This document shows, piece after piece, positions 33,381 through 45,225 of a stretch of 64,000 nt of DNA. The notes beneath the pieces are model-generated. The model saw only the letters and a list, made by a program, of their open reading frames with translations. It had not been told where the DNA came from and did no database searches. A program made the translations under genes and the position numbers. Source of the stretch: Phoronis australis (lineage: Eukaryota > Phoronida > Phoronidae); assembly GCA_002633005.1 (NCBI GenBank), contig NMRA01000226.1, forward strand, positions 413,142 to 477,141. The letters run 5' to 3'. How positions within the stretch are numbered: position 1 is the stretch's first letter; each line of letters begins with the position of its first letter.

Positions 33381-36300
33381 CGTTCTGTTTATACTCTTTC
33401 CCAGCGCTAAAGAAGGTAGCACTGTGTATTGATCATTTAAAATGGCTTCTCATTGGTTAACAGAACAAAATAAAGGGACTTTCCTAGTGGTTGGAAAATA
33501 ACATTCAAACATTGCAATTGGTTATGTTTATTGGGAATTAATGTACATCTGAAAACAGCTTCATCTTTGAAAAGTGGTTTTAACAGTGGCTTCTGTTTAC
33601 TGCAATCACAAATACAAACAAAAGTGATACATTCCACACGTTTGTGTTCGTTGAGAAATAGCTTCAAACATAGCAATCCATTGTTAAGTATTAATGCGAT
33701 ACCGTTTGTGTAGAACTAACGTCCAAACCGAGACTGGCAGCGACGGCACATTCGTGTGGGGCTCGCCAACTTATTAGAAGTCACGTTTCCCAATAGGTGG
33801 CAGTGGCAGCGTTTCTATGCTGTATAACTGTGATTAGAATAACGCTATTTGCGAATTTCAACTGAGTTTTGAACTGAAGTGAAATGATATGTACAATGTA
33901 TTTTTTCGTAGCCTAAGGGTGACTACAGAAGAGATTGTAAAAGAGGTACTGTACTAGTGAACTGGGAACCAAACTTTCCAAAGTGGTTTTTGGCTTGAAT
34001 GGTAATGATACTAGCCTGTGCGAGGTGGGACGAAATGGCAATTCCAAGTGATAAAAGCAGTTAGGCCACGCCCCATTGTTACTGTTGTGGCGGTCTCGAA
34101 GCCTATGCGCGCACCCAGAGGGCACCAACGAGCTCCCTCCCCCGAAAAAAGAAAACTAGACATCAAGTCCATTAAAAAGGAACTACCAAAACTCGGCGAA
34201 TGCAAAATTCGCACTTCAATCTTGATAAAAGGACCACATTCTCAAAAATCCGTGCCCCCCCCCCCATTTTGTATGCTGGGTGCGTGCATGAATATGGCTG
34301 ATGTCGCTAGGTGGCGGGTATTATATTGGGTCCTGGGGAAGCAAACTAACAATGCAATTAATGCAGGGCTTAGAATTTTCCTCTTTTTGGTTTCGATTTC
34401 CTATTATTTAGTTTCATGTTTCCTCTTTTTTATCATTATTTTGGCCCCATTCATGCATAAAAAGTTCATTTCAGTTAAATTTTACAATACATATTTCTTT
34501 CACACAAGACTATTTATTTGCGGAACGATACATCACCTGGAAAGTTTTCCTCTTTTTTGTCATCGGTCATTCCAAGCTCTAGCTGGCAATGGTAAAGACA
34601 TCATTAGAAGTATATTAAGCCCATTGATGTAATTATGATACGCCAATTGCAATCATAGGGATGTCTGATCCATTCAAACGGGTACGAACATACTTTCGAC
34701 GGAGGTAATTTTTACGCATGCAGTCGGGTGGTCAGTAATGCACGTTTTCGTATGGTCGTGTTACTAGACTCTGTTGCTGTGCGGCGTAACATACTAGGCT
34801 CTTTAAGAGTCACTCTCCGCCCTCGCTATTCTCCTGCAGTTTGATGGAATGCCCAACTTTGATTTCCAAAGTATTTCAGAAAATCTACAAGCTCAGAAAC
34901 TTTCACGTGGGTCAGGTTCGAAGGCTTGCTATTGTAAGGGCGTTCATTTATGCAGTGAAATAACCACCCGTTCCAAATGCCGTAACATCATTCAAGAGTC
35001 TGAAATGACTGCAAAGTTATTTTATGACGAACAAGCTGGCTTCAGAAAGCGTCCGCCAGGGTTCGGAGCGGTTGGCCTCTGGAATCGGTAGACATGTTGC
35101 ATGAAACATTCATCGTTATCTCTATAACAAACAGGATATGCCTGTGGTGAGCTACCGTCAGTAAATATCCCAGAGAGATGTTCTCGTTCAGATTACAGTG
35201 TTCATTTTATTATTTGGGTTGAAATTTATTCTCCAAAACGCTGTTTGGAATTGTTTTTAAAATGTTCCCTTTCGCATAATGGCCGGATTATCAAAAATAG
35301 GACAAATTTAATTTTTTCTGCCAGCAAATTTTGCATAAAAAAATCGGCGGCATGATAATTTAGAAAACTAAGTGACGGTGTTTTTGCGATTTCAATAATA
35401 ATTTGATTGTGTTATAGGTAACCGTTGTTTTGCCATGAGTGTATCGGTACCTTCGTTTTTCTTGCTATTTTTTGAAAATACATGATTACATGACCTAATT
35501 TTCGGAAGATTGTTATGGAGAGAAAAATCGAATTTCATAGACTTTCTGCTTTCGGAAAATTTATACTTTAATACTGAATTAAAATCTACTCGGTTTTGTA
35601 GATACTTGGTTAAATACATCGACAGGTCGACAAGGTCCTGCATACTGTAACATCCACTAGTGGATACTGGATGATTTGAGACACGCTGGGCTTCAAGAGA
35701 AACATTCGGGCCGGGGGCAGAGACTGAGCAGTATAAATGCACGTCTAAACAGTATTACAAACTACATCAGTTCTGCACACACATCTCGTGTAACGCATCT
35801 CATGTAACCTCGAAGTGAAGTCAGCAATGCAATCAAGTTCGTCGTTGGGACATTGGAATGGTCAGAGGTAGTTGCGGATGCTGACTGACGCTGTGTGGGC
35901 GCCTGTAATTAGACCAGTCAGGTCATTCACTTGCATGTATGTACACATGGATTTGCTGGGAATCGCATTAACTAATCGTATCAGCGTGTATCAACATTAC
36001 CTGTAATTATAGTTCCTCTAGTTCTGTGGTCATTTAACACTGAACCGCATCCAGGTGTAGGAATTTTGTCTAAGCTGACCTAGGTCAGCGACCTAGACAA
36101 TGTGCCTGCCGATTTATGATAATTTTACTGAATGATCCGCCTATGTATAGTCAGTGCATGTTTTAAGGGCTATGTATTCCTGTATGGTTCCCTGATTCGA
36201 AGCAAAACGAATTTTTCACAACCTTTTGTCTTATGAACAATAAGCAAAACTTTTCAACTTAACAGTGGAACACAAAAATGACTTTGTATTTGTTTCTTAA

Positions 36301-37079
36301 AACTGCTCTAAGACGTCTCTTTTCATTTTTGCGAGTACTAATTGTCAAGATATATTCGATACAGTTGTATTATACATATGCTAAACACAGATACAGAGAA
36401 TATTTGTTTTCGTTTTACTGAATTTTAACAACTATATTTCTGCCATTTTAGGAACAGAAGTGTTGGCAATCTCCTAATGTCAACGCCGTGTCGATAATTA
36501 GCATCAAAAACGTAAAATCCTGGTACGTGATTGTTTTTCGTGGCTTTGATGATTAACACGAACGTTTTGAAAGTCGGCGTATCAGTTACAAAGAAATCGT
36601 AAACAAAAGCCCGGAACAGGTATGCCGAAACACGAATGGGGAAAACGGTAAAACGGCGGAACGATCGGGTGGCAACGAGAATTTTTCAATTTTTTTCTGC
36701 AGTAAATATAAAGATCGGTTAGTGAAGAAACTTTGTCTCGCATGTTCACGAATTATGTGGCTCAGATGCTCGTAAGTTGTGAGAGTTCGTTTTTTCTAAA
36801 AATATTGATTTTTTCACGGAGATCGACGTGATTTCCACACATGTGATTTTTTTTCGAAAGAAATCAACAAGTTCGGCCAGTGTTTCTTTATTCTATGAGC
36901 TACAAAAGCGCGTCTGAGATTTTCTTTTAAGGCCTTTAACCCTATAACCTCGATGTCAAAAATGAAGGAATCTTCTCAACACTTCTTCAAGGTCGCCACG
37001 CTTTTGTAGCTAGTAGAATACAGAAACAGAATTTGAGGTTTTGTGCGCAAGAAATCGTGTCTGTGGATATCATGTTTTT

Positions 37080-37220
37080 AGAAAAAAAAAAGAAAATAAA
37101 AATACAGAAAAGGAAAAAAGAAAAGAAAAAGAAAATCATAAAAGAAAACCACAAAGAAAAAATGAAAAGAAAATCATAAAAGAAAACCACAAGGAAAAAA
37201 GAAAAGAAAAAAAAACAGAA
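37080..37220. repeat. Polypurine A-rich tract with an internal 37-bp repeat
   Basis: Almost only A and G over 140 bp. The unit GAAAATCATAAAAGAAAACC then ACAA occurs twice (about 37131 and 37168). Lys-rich or Phe-rich frames here are artefacts. Confidence 0.9.
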
Positions 37221-39789
37221 ACGTAATCAAGCGATTACGAAATCTGGCCCCGAGTATAATTTTTATTCTCCAAATAGAACTCGAAACGATCTTTGGCATT
37301 TTACTTTCTACTTTTGTGCATACCCAGGCATCATAACTCTCTGCTCGAGTTCATTGAGGTTTACGTGGAGGTTCCTGTAAACCTTTTGTGTACGCACTGA
37401 GATTATGTAACCGCAAGGGATTTGAAAAATATATAGTTTGATGAGTCTGACTATAAACACTTTAAAGTTTTTTAAAAAATGTCATAACGAAGGCATCCTA
37501 CTACATTAACAGAAGTAAAATTCTTTAAAAATATTTCTGCCACCCAGTAAAAGCCAACATAAGAAATATCCTTTGGTTTTTATTTGCTCTAATAAGTTGA
37601 TTTGGTTGCCGTGAACCTCGATCGGCTTCCACGAAGCTTCTAGATCAGTGACGGGCGGTTCGTGAGGTTCGACCGTCTGTACGGAATTTGTTGGTGTCAT
37701 TGTGAGGCAAAATGCTTGGCATGTGTGAAAGGTAGACACTCCCCTTGGAAAGTTGAGATTCTTAAGAAAACATAACCACACGACTGCAAACATCGGCACA
37801 TTACTTTTCTGTAAAAAATCACGCTTCTGGGAATGGAACTGTATATTTGAGTGAATGCTGAGTTTGACACATGATAGAACTCATCATCAGAAAAAATACG
37901 CGAGTGGACCATTCTTTTATCACGGCTGTTTATGAAGAGTGGTCTTACGCTACTCGCAAGTATTTTAACTGAAAAATAATTTAATCTCAATTGAGTGGAA
38001 CTGAGATAATTTCCATTACAAAAAACACATTTGATTTCAACACCAGACGAAAACATTAATTTTTTCTGAATCGAGGTTAGGCGTTCTCTGATTTTTGCTC
38101 GGCACCATGACTCGCAGGCCAAGTACTGTATTCTACTGAACTATTCGCTAACGGGTACAAGAGAATCGAAATCTAACATTCGTCAATTTTAGTTAATTTT
38201 TATCGTAACTTCGAGTTAAAATTATTCTAGTCTTAACTTTCTTACTAAGAATTTAATTTCAGAAGCCAAACAGTTCAAAAATCACCAGATTTAATCCACG
38301 ATGTATCATTATTAATTTTTATTTTAGCCCGTGTTTTATTGCTGCGAAGCAATCGTTAATGGGGTAAAAGCTCTAGTCCTCAGATCAGATTCCCTGATAA
38401 ACAGGCCTCTTGACGACAGCGAAAATTCACCAGTTTTAATCCACGATGTATCATTATAGAAATCTATTAGTATAAGGTCCCGTGAAACGGGCAGTCTCTA
38501 CTGCATACATTATTTCCAGATCGTGATTTCTTCATAATTTCCAGGCTGAACTTCTGCAGTTACGAAGTGGAAGCGTAATAGTTTTTTTTTCTGAAACACT
38601 TCGATGGTGCGCAAATACATGAATGTTTCATTTCATTTAGTAACAGCATACATAGTACACCTGTTGTTCGTAAGATCAAGATATTATTTTATCTCAGCAT
38701 TTCTGTTTTGATAGTTAAGATTCCTTGAAAGACATAATCGGTTTTGGGCCGAAAAACGCATCTTTGGGATTATCGTTGGAAGGGGTAGATAGACTTCTTT
38801 TAGTAAAGTTCTAAGCATTGAGCGGAGCTATAAAACAACAAAATCCATTTGTTTTTGTGATCTTACTACAAATCGTCAATTCTCGCCCGCCCGTGAGATG
38901 CCATTCATCTCTGAAATACAGGCTTTGCATTTCCGTCAGCTGCATTTCACCTGTGTGTAGGTATCAGTTGGAGCGATCTGTGATTTAAAGTCATAACCAC
39001 GTTCATCGGATCCTGTTCTTACCGAATGAGCTGACAACTCAAGTCACAGTCGCATATATGCGCCATTTTCGAATCCCTAATTTTTGGGTTGGCCCATCGC
39101 AGTGTACTCTGACGCGTTTTCGATGATGGTTTTGACTGTTTCTGCTTGCAACGGAACTAGAATTCTGTCACCGTAAGGAATATTATGAAACCGATTTTAT
39201 CACAGTGTTCGAGATTTCCAAGTCGCTCTTTATTTATAGCCACCTGAACAGGGCGAAATGCAGTTTTAAATACTTTCAAAAAATACTCTTAAAATCCTCG
39301 GCTGCCTTGCTTACCGAGCGACGATCGTGGTTGACCTCAGAGAACAAAGTGTTGGTCTGCGACAGCCGTGTATATATGTTCGAATCAGTCTTAGGGCTGA
39401 TCTAAAAAACCCTTTTCTCACCGGTGATAAACGGTAGCTGTTCGGACAAGTGTGATGAAAAAAATCTCCGACATCACCTTACGTTGATCAGCGGTTGTTC
39501 GCAATGAAATGCTGTTTCGTCAAATACACAGAAAATAATTCACAACGCAGTTTTCTACAAATATGCTTATAAACAATTTACCACAACTTATTTATCGTAA
39601 TATTCTACTGATACACTCCGCAATTTTTTTCCCAACACAAGATAAAATCAACAACGGGGATAAGTTGTCGAGTTTCACAAGACGACTTCTATTGGCGAAG
39701 TGGGTATACAAACATAATAGCCTGGTTAAATGCGTCACTGTACCAACAAAAATGATTCCCGCACATCTGGGTAGAGTTCAATAACACTA

Positions 39790-39895
39790 AGACCTCGCTA
39801 GAAATGCAAGATTTTACGATATTACGAGAGATATTGCCGTGTATTTCAAACGAGAACCTGGCGTGATTTTGGCTAGATTTGTCTAGCTGCGAGAC
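39790..39895 (+). repeat. CGCGAGATATC-type dispersed repeat, member 4
   Basis: Direct partner of 9455-9540, including the preceding AACACTAA-GACCTCG (AACACTAGGATGACCTCG in member 3). Confidence 0.7.
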
Positions 39896-42089
39896 AGTTA
39901 CTGAACTCTACCGTAGACATTCTACCCGTATCACAACTGACTTTGTAACACAGTAGAAAAAATACATCGCTACACGCACGTCATTCCAAATCAGCTGATG
40001 TCATCCGTTAGACATAAAACAGCAATAATCCAGCGTACAAGAAGTAAGAAGGCTGTACTGCCAAAGCGCCTGGCTAACCCAATTTCATAGTCGTGCTTAG
40101 CGACCGCGCGGTTACTTCAAACATTGATCAACCGTTACCGATAAAAAACCCGCCATCATGCCATTAATGTTAACCTATTCCCACTCGCCGCATCAATTTA
40201 CGTACTTCCACAACATTTCCCCGGCGTTGCCCGTGTGAGGAATTTCATATCATGGAATTCTACTACAAATTGCTGGCCCTAAATGGCCGCGTAAATGGTA
40301 TTTAAAGCGCGACATCGGTGCTATCTCGTCACTCATTTTATGTGGGTAAAACTTAATCCGAATTTAGTTTATTTAACAGCTTTGGTAGAAGAAATCTGTT
40401 TCAGACCTTCAAGAGAGTTTTACTAAAAACGGTCACTAGTCGAACATCCCGTCTCTAGGGTAACAAGGCATTTCACTAGAATTAGCTTGGAAAGGACTCT
40501 GCAATGGGAGCTCATTTATCTCATCACAGAAACGCGGGACCGAGGTGCGGGAATGTCGACGACGCCCTTACAGTTCCCAGGTACGAATCCGTATTTGCTA
40601 TAGTCCTTGATGACGCGACATTGACACTGACGACAAAATACTACATATCCCAGAACCCAGGCGCAAAAAAGCAATGGAGTTTAATTAATTTACCGTTAGC
40701 TTAGGTCGTGTGCTCTACTTTTCAATTAACTTATAAGGCATTGATAATGCACATTCTATTGAGATGCAACTGTGTTATAGCCATGTCATACAGACCCGGA
40801 GGTGAATATGTCATAACAGCTAGTCAAAAATCAATATGCCTAACTAACGGTGTTGGTTTGCTGGTAGCAATAACGCGTGGTTTCGGCAAGCACGCGTGCA
40901 GCATACAGAACATATGGTAAGTCCGTGCTACCTTGGTAATGCGAATTCATTGGTTTTACAAAGCTGCCCATGTCTCGAAATCTCAGTTGCCCCCAATACC
41001 AATTGCATGATAGGCAACCTTTCGTATTTATAGTCATTTTAACGGTGTTGAGATCGAGGCGTCTTTCAGGATGAAGCGCTTTTTGCGTCGACAATGCTAC
41101 GGTATGCATATATTGTAGAGCAAACCTGCAAAGGGTCGTATTCATAGGGTGGGAGCAATTCCACTGCCGCGTCTCAAGTTGTAATGTTCCAGTAACGATC
41201 CCGTCAATCCTCGTTCCGGACCACCAAACACCAAACCCAGTGATCACAACTTCACACACGCCGCGCCGAAAATGCACCATAGACCTACTCAGTGACGAAA
41301 CTCGATCCATACCCAGGAATAAAGCGGGACCTCATTCCGCCGGTGAGGAATCTAGTCCTTGTCAGGTATCAAGTTTGGTCACATAGCATGATTTTTGATA
41401 AGTGTGTGAAGTTTGGCGCAGGTTTGTGGGATTGGTTTACGAGCTGGTCAGACTGCCTTTCCGGGGGCCGTACATGGAATTATGAGGAGCTGCCATGAGT
41501 TACTATACATGTACCCCTTGGCTTTATACGATTATGAGCGGACGGGCGGGGTTTAAAGAAGTAGTGCGTGCATAACTTGCCATCGTTCTGCTTATGTTAT
41601 ACAACCAGTAGTGTCGCAAAATGTCGTGTTATTCCGGAATCAATTTACGTTGCAAAGAATGACACGTTCTCCACTTCGTACCAGTACGCTTTATTGATCG
41701 TACAAAACCTGAAGGTACTAGTACTCGAGCACCCCGTATGCCGTCCACTCTGTTCTACTACAGAAACGTTAGTAGACGTAGACAAATAGGATCTCCCCGG
41801 CGTTTCATCATTTACCTGCAAATTCCAAAGCATGGGTGGCGCACCATAAGGAACTGGGGGAGCTATACCCCCCATTTTTTTCGGTGCTGCGCCGCCCATG
41901 CGAGGGCGTACACGGTAATGCTAGTATGCCACAGGAAACGGCAGTTTTATAAAATTTATTCAAGGCATGCTATGCCTGAAGTATAATCGAACTGTGCTGC
42001 AACGAGCACTCTCCGCATTAAACGCAGTTCGATCAATAACCAAAAGAATGAACGAAGAAGTTGGTTTGGGACCCACTGTAAGTAAACGT

Positions 42090-42245
42090 GAAAAACTGAG
42101 GCTACGTTACGTAGACGCAAGATTCTTGCAAACAATGGCGATCAAATACTTCGCTTGTAATGCATTGTGATATGTGGTGAAAGACCTTGCGTTGATTTTC
42201 CGTTTTCGTGAATGTCTTGCATCAACGGAACGCAACCCATGTTCA
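42090..42245 (-). repeat. CGCGAGATATC-type dispersed repeat, member 5
   Basis: On the minus strand: TTCACCACATATCACAATGC followed by ATTACAAGCGAAGTATTTG, which faces the member at 42455-42600 in inverted orientation about 210 bp away. Confidence 0.65.
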
Positions 42246-42454
42246 CGGTTCCGTCGGTACCGAGTACGGTACCAATATTTGAATACGTTCACAGCTAAAA
42301 GTATGTCCGAATAGAAAAATTCAATTGCTCAGTTATTTCCCAAGCAAGCAAGAAATCGTCAAGAAAGGTAGTTGGAGAGATTTAGGTGGAGACTCAAAGT
42401 CAAACTCTAATACATTGCGCAAACTCTATAAGGCCAGGTCTGCATCCCGTAGAC

Positions 42455-42600
42455 TTGTCGAACGCTCAAGAACACTCAAGTTTTCGCGAGATATCACCAC
42501 GCATTACAAGCGAAGCACGCGAGCACAAAGCGTTTCTCACCAATGTCTTGTGTCTAAGGAACGCACCTCAACACGCTGCTGCAGAAACTCAAGACACTGG
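42455..42600 (+). repeat. CGCGAGATATC-type dispersed repeat, member 6
   Basis: AAGTTTTCGCGAGATATCAC then CACGCATTACAAGCGAAGCACG and TTGTGTCTAAGGAACGCACC. Forms an imperfect inverted pair with 42090-42245. Confidence 0.65.
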
Positions 42601-42814
42601 GCCACCGTAGCGTGCAGAGGTTAAGTTGGTGACATCTGATGATGCCCGGGGCGATTTTTCTTGGGATGACCCCTCTTTCAACTCAAATACATGGACCCAA
42701 GTACTGAGAAATGTAAAAAAAGGCACAACGTAAAATAGAAACTTTATTCAGTTTAGATTACAAATCAGTTACAATTTCAAAAGCTTTATGCATAGTGATT
42801 CAGTGTATGTCCCC

Positions 42815-42862
42815 CCGATGTGGATACCCCCTGATGTGGACAACCCCGATGTAGATACCCGG
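42815..42862. repeat. 16-bp tandem repeat (GATGTGGATACCCCC type)
   Basis: Three units CCCGATGTGGATACC, CCCTGATGTGGACAAC and CCCCGATGTAGATACC follow each other. Confidence 0.8.
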
Positions 42863-43271
42863 GGCCGTTACCACCTCGCCCCCCCCCCTTCTGCGCGCGA
42901 CTTTTTATCCTCACAAATTAAGCATACTTGGGTTATTTTTGCAGTAAAACTCGTGATAACGCCAGCTACACCCGTATTCACAAGAAAGGATCAACACGAT
43001 CGGAGCCTTCAGTATCTTAAGTATGAAAGTGGTGTTGGAAATCTGACGTGAACTGTGGTGTGCAATAAAGTTTTTTGTTTTGTTGTAGACGGAAAAAATA
43101 ATGTGAAAATGTGCAATTTAAAGTAACAAACCGACGAAAACTGTTACGAGACGAATTTCCGCTCGCAATCAATTACATAACAAACGACGGGGACTGATGA
43201 ACTTTTGCACGGTGTAATGTATGGCATGAAATTGCTGACGCGCAAAACTGACAGGTTTCTTTTTTTTTTCA

Positions 43272-44608
43272 GGTCGTTTAATGTCAACAACGCAGACTAC
43301 AAACCCGAGTTTGATGTAAAAATGAAGCTACGGGTTTCAATGAGCGGCAGTTCAGTTGACAATGCAAGGGAAATAGACCATGACGACAAATACGATGACC
43401 GAAATAACAACAACTCCAAAGTCGAGTTCAAACTTGGGGCAAGTCTTGAAGACACAGACGGAAGTGGCCGAAATACCCCAGTTATTTCACGACAAACTAC
43501 CCCAGTCATTTCACGACAAACTACCCCAGTCATTTCGCATAAAAATGAAACAGTTATTTCATGTCAAGATACCTCTGTAGTTTCACAACAAAACACACCA
43601 ATCATTTCGCATCCCAATACCCAGGACATATGGCGTCAAGTAATAGCGGAGAAAATCGCCACGGAAGATGAAGGGCGCTCCGAACTTAACGCGTTGGCAC
43701 GTGTGGACGAGATTGAAACTATCAGTAACATAAAAGCCACGAGTGCCGCTGGCTGTCAGATCAGTTCCCCGTCCCCAACACCAGATGAATTAACAAATTC
43801 CAATTGCGATGGAGATTATGAAGTTGGATTGCTGCAAGAAATCTTGAATGGCTATGATCACTGGGAGGAAGACACGAAACACGGTGCGGGAGAGGAGAAC
43901 GGAACAATAAAGACAACAACGGAGCTGCAGGGTAAGCATGAGGATGAAATGTGCGTCGACTCAATGGGCGGTGCTAGTGAAAATGATGAAGTTCCACAAC
44001 AGCGATGTGAACCCGACGGAGCCGATGACTCGATATCCATTAACGTTGAGACTAATATCACGACGGTGCTTGTAGCAGACGACACGAAACCACTGCCAAA
44101 TGAGGGCACAGACACAAGCGCGCACTCACCAGCGTGTCGGCACTTGCAGTCAAAGAAATGCCAATTGAGACAATCTAAAAAATGGAAGTCTGGCGATGAC
44201 GTACCAAATATTATTAATCATAAGAATACAAACGGAGAAGAGGACACGGAAATAGTTACGAAAGCTATTCGTAAGATCGGTTCCACCTTAAGCAATATCA
44301 GTTCATCGACTACCAGTTCAATGCCAAATGTACGCTCCATCAATGATATGGATGAATGGATGACGTGGCGCATGCGCATCAACCATCAGCTCGCTTCGAT
44401 CGTGTTGAAAACGAGTAAACCGGGACTGTCCTTAGCTACAAAATATCCAACCAAGATGAGTCACACTGTCATTAGGGGCGTTGTAGAAGGAATAGCACAA
44501 GAGGCGCCGCTATCAACACTGGATAGACCGAGCTATCTGGTGTACGGTATACCGCGAGCATCCGTCAGCGTAGCTATGGAACAATCTCGTAGCGACATCT
44601 CACGGTAG
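43272..44608 (+). CDS. Unrecognised acidic Ser/Thr/Asn-rich protein, long (probably terminal) exon
   Basis: Open for about 445 codons to TAG at 44606-44608, far beyond chance in this base composition. A T-rich tract and CAG (43261-43271) form a strong acceptor at the left end, so it is probably the last exon of a spliced gene. If it starts within the exon, the ATG at 43322 (MKLRVSMSGS) is the best candidate; ATGs at 43217 and 43226 lie before the acceptor. The protein is rich in Asp, Glu, Ser, Thr and Asn, largely predicted disordered, with seven 8-residue repeats of type TPVISRQT. The last 100 residues (DEWMTWRMRINHQLASIVLK and onward to SYLVYGIPRASVSVAM) look more ordered. No family recognised, no signal peptide or membrane segment. 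It is convergent with the dystrophin-family gene. Confidence 0.7.
43475..43642 (+). repeat. 24-bp coding tandem repeat (8-residue units)
   Basis: Seven consecutive 24-bp units encode TPVISRQT, TPVISRQT, TPVISHKN, ETVISCQD, TSVVSQQN, TPIISHPN and TQDIWRQV. The first two are almost identical and the rest diverge progressively, while the frame is kept throughout. Confidence 0.9.
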
Positions 44609-44898
44609 CAAGGCAATGGGCAGCTGAACCGTTGCTCAAATTCCAAAATGACTTACTGTGCTAAAATTATCGTAAGATTTCGTTTATTTCATGACATGCC
44701 TACACGATATTTGGCAGGCGTGAACCAGTACTGCTGATGACTGGCTGAATGTTCATAAATTATCAATGCTTCCAAATTTCGTTAAGAAGTTAATTTAATG
44801 CTCACTTATACTTGATTGTAAAAGCGTTCAAATTACCATACAGGGGCAATTCATATAAATGATAACAAAACACTGTAAATTATAAATTAATTTTCCAC

Positions 44899-45121
44899 TT
44901 TATTATAAAAACATTTAAAATTAGATCTAAGACATTTCAAGGTCATAAAATAATTACTGACATTTGATAGTAAAATGCATGATTATTGTTATTACTCTAT
45001 ATCAGATGATAAACTGAAACAAAATCGTCCTCTAGCTAGAAATGGTGAAAAGCTGTCACATAGGACAATGTGTTTGTCCAATGCCCTAGTTACCATGGGA
45101 CACATACTGTAGACTGACTCA
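44899..45121 (-). other. 3'UTR and poly(A) signal of the dystrophin-family gene
   Basis: After the TGA the minus strand is AT-rich non-coding sequence. It contains AATAAA (plus-strand TTTATT at 44899-44904) about 220 nt downstream of the stop, a normal distance for a short 3'UTR. Confidence 0.5.
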
Positions 45122-45225
45122 TCAGCTGGCCATGTTACCCACAAAGTTGGACATTGCAGCACCCAGCCTGTTAGCAGCGGAGAACACTTCATTGCTATCC
45201 ATAGGGCTAGTTGTTCTGGCGTGTG
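45122..45225 (-). CDS. Dystrophin-family terminal coding exon
   Basis: 104-nt terminal coding part, acceptor TTTACAG, giving [20 protein letters not shown] then NFVGNMAS and TGA at 45122-45124. The helix recalls the dystrobrevin element AADSITNTMSSLV. Phase (G from the previous exon plus CA) is correct. A less likely acceptor 39 nt upstream would read through in another frame. Confidence 0.8.

Larger units (their letters stand above)
33381..43200. other. Long stretch without a supported gene (33.4-43.2 kb)
   Basis: Besides the repeats listed, only unsupported ORFs occur: 34018-34632 (+, 204 codons, second half hydrophobic and AT-driven), 37697-38122 (-, 141 codons), 40840-41310 (-, 156 codons) and 41967-42170 (+). 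One of the last may contain an upstream exon of the gene at 43272, but no phase-proven link was found. Confidence 0.45.

Noticed and set aside
34018-34632. 204-codon plus-strand ORF
   Set aside because: The first half overlaps an equally long minus-strand frame and the second half is AT-driven hydrophobic sequence; no family signal.
37697-38122. 141-codon minus-strand ORF
   Set aside because: No homologous motif recognised, no supporting signals.
40840-41310. 156-codon minus-strand ORF
   Set aside because: No domain or motif recognised and no splice context; may be chance in a slightly GC-richer patch.
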